Below, piece after piece: positions 6,800 through 7,583 of a stretch of DNA of 7,583 bases. Source of the DNA: an uncultured Saprospiraceae bacterium (GTDB lineage: Bacteria > Bacteroidota > Bacteroidia > Chitinophagales > Saprospiraceae); assembly GCA_937952155.1 (NCBI GenBank), contig CALFYH010000320.1, forward strand, positions 1 through 7,583. Reading direction: 5' to 3'. The stretch's first letter is position 1; each line of letters opens with the position of its first letter. Under the pieces are notes generated by a model that saw nothing but the letters and a program-made list of their open reading frames with translations, had not been told where the DNA came from and made no database searches. Both the position numbers and the translations under genes were made by a program.

Positions 6800-7583
6800 T
6801 TAGTTTACTAAGGTTTTCATCTCTGGTTGATACACGTGGTCTGCATCCATGACACGATGTGGATACTTGACATGGTATTCGAATTCATGTCTGAAATGTC
6901 TGATCGCTGCGGCTACTGGCCAAGCAGCTGCATCACCTAATGGGCAAATAGTATTCCCTTCAATGCGTCGCTGTATGTCCCACAATAAATCGATGTCATC
7001 CGAATTGCCATGTCCATATTCTATATTGTGTAAAACTCGTTCCATCCAACCAGTTCCTTCACGACATGGACTACATTGACCACATGATTCATGGTGATAA
7101 AATCTAGCAAAGTTCCAAGTATTTCTTACAATACACTGTTTCTCATCATAAACGATAAATCCACCCGAACCCAACATACTTCCAGTTTGAAATCCACCTT
7201 CACTCAGACTTTCATACGTCATAAGTCTAGGTTCACCTGTACTTTCTTTAAATAATAAATGCTTTGGCAAGATAGGCACAGATGATCCACCAGGCACGCA
7301 TGCTTTGATGTCGTTACCGTCTTTGATACCGCCACAGTATTCGTCTGAATAAATAAATTCTTCCACAGAAACGCCCATGACAATTTCATAAACACCAGGT
7401 TTATTGATGTTTCCACAAGCAGAGATTAATTTAGTACCAGTAGAACGACCTACACCAATTTTAGCATATTCTTCTCCACCCATGTTCACAATCGGACAAA
7501 CAGCGGCGATGGTTTCTACGTTATTTACAACAGTCGGGCAACCCCACAACCCAGCCACAGCCGGAAATGGCGGTTTAATCCGT
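6800..7583 (-). CDS. nuoF: NADH-quinone oxidoreductase subunit F (NADH/FMN-binding), C-terminal part, 5' end cut by the window edge
   Basis: NuoF oxidises NADH with FMN and passes the electrons to cluster N3. About 261 codons are present; the N-terminal part, roughly 190 residues with the NADH- and FMN-binding sites, lies beyond the right edge. The visible translation begins RIKPPFPAVAGLWG and continues GCPTVVNNVETIA, the NuoF signature, then GVGRSTGTKLISACG. N3 ligands are seen in ESCGQCSPCREGTGW (codons at 7084-7082, 7075-7073 and 7066-7064) and in ICPLGDAAAWP (cysteine codon 6946-6944). The C-terminus has the usual RHEFEYHV helix and a tail of about 20 residues. The apparent GTG start at 7558 is internal, because the frame and family similarity continue upstream to base 7582. 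The TAA stop is at 6802-6800, 21 nt before nuoG. Confidence 0.97.
   Translation of the reverse strand, partial: RIKPPFPAVAGLWGCPTVVNNVETIAAVCPIVNMGGEEYAKIGVGRSTGTKLISACGNINKPGVYEIVMGVSVEEFIYSDEYCGGIKDGNDIKACVPGGSSVPILPKHLLFKESTGEPRLMTYESLSEGGFQTGSMLGSGGFIVYDEKQCIVRNTWNFARFYHHESCGQCSPCREGTGWMERVLHNIEYGHGNSDDIDLLWDIQRRIEGNTICPLGDAAAWPVAAAIRHFRHEFEYHVKYPHRVMDADHVYQPEMKTLVN

Noticed and set aside
7219..7416. A 65-codon minus-strand open frame in a second frame of nuoF
   Set aside because: It overlaps the true nuoF frame, which carries the conserved motifs through this stretch.
7556..7558. GTG as a nuoF start, giving a 252-residue protein
   Set aside because: Conserved NuoF sequence (KPPFPAV) continues in frame upstream to the window edge, so the gene is cut by the window rather than starting here.

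Overview
This window is a stretch of one bacterial nuo operon, encoding respiratory complex I (proton-translocating NADH:quinone oxidoreductase). All of it lies on the minus strand. Read in the direction of transcription, from the right edge to the left, the order is nuoF (cut at the right edge), a short nuoG, nuoH, nuoI, nuoJ, nuoK, nuoL and nuoM (cut at the left edge just before its expected end). This is the standard nuo gene order. Upstream genes such as nuoE, and downstream nuoN, would be expected just outside the window but cannot be seen.

The likely host is a member of the Bacteroidota, perhaps a Saprospiria- or Chitinophagia-like lineage. This is inferred from the A+T-rich DNA, the lack of clear Shine-Dalgarno sequences before the starts, the NuoI N-terminal extension, and a NuoG of only 321 residues without the large molybdopterin-type domain. 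The assignment below phylum level is a guess.

Layout: 6800-7583 nuoF C-terminal part (quinone-reductase electron input module, cluster N3); 5813-6778 short nuoG (clusters N1b, N5, N4); 4775-5809 nuoH (membrane anchor and quinone site); 4223-4771 nuoI (clusters N6a/N6b); 3701-4204 nuoJ; 3370-3708 nuoK; 1440-3350 nuoL; 1-1443 nuoM. The genes are extremely compact: two pairs overlap (nuoJ/nuoK by 8 nt, nuoL/nuoM by 4 nt) and the largest gap is 21 nt. No internal promoter, terminator, RNA gene, mobile element, CRISPR array or long repeat was found. No gene-free stretch exceeds a few tens of bases.

How the genes work together: NuoF takes electrons from NADH through FMN and N3, NuoG relays them through its clusters, and NuoI hands them to quinone at the NuoH interface. 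NuoJ and NuoK couple this to the antiporter-like pumps NuoL and NuoM. The charged residues known to matter for pumping are present in NuoK, NuoL and NuoM, so the encoded complex looks functional. I see no undescribed biological system here. The points most worth a second look are the truncated NuoG and the altered cysteine pattern in its C-terminal domain.
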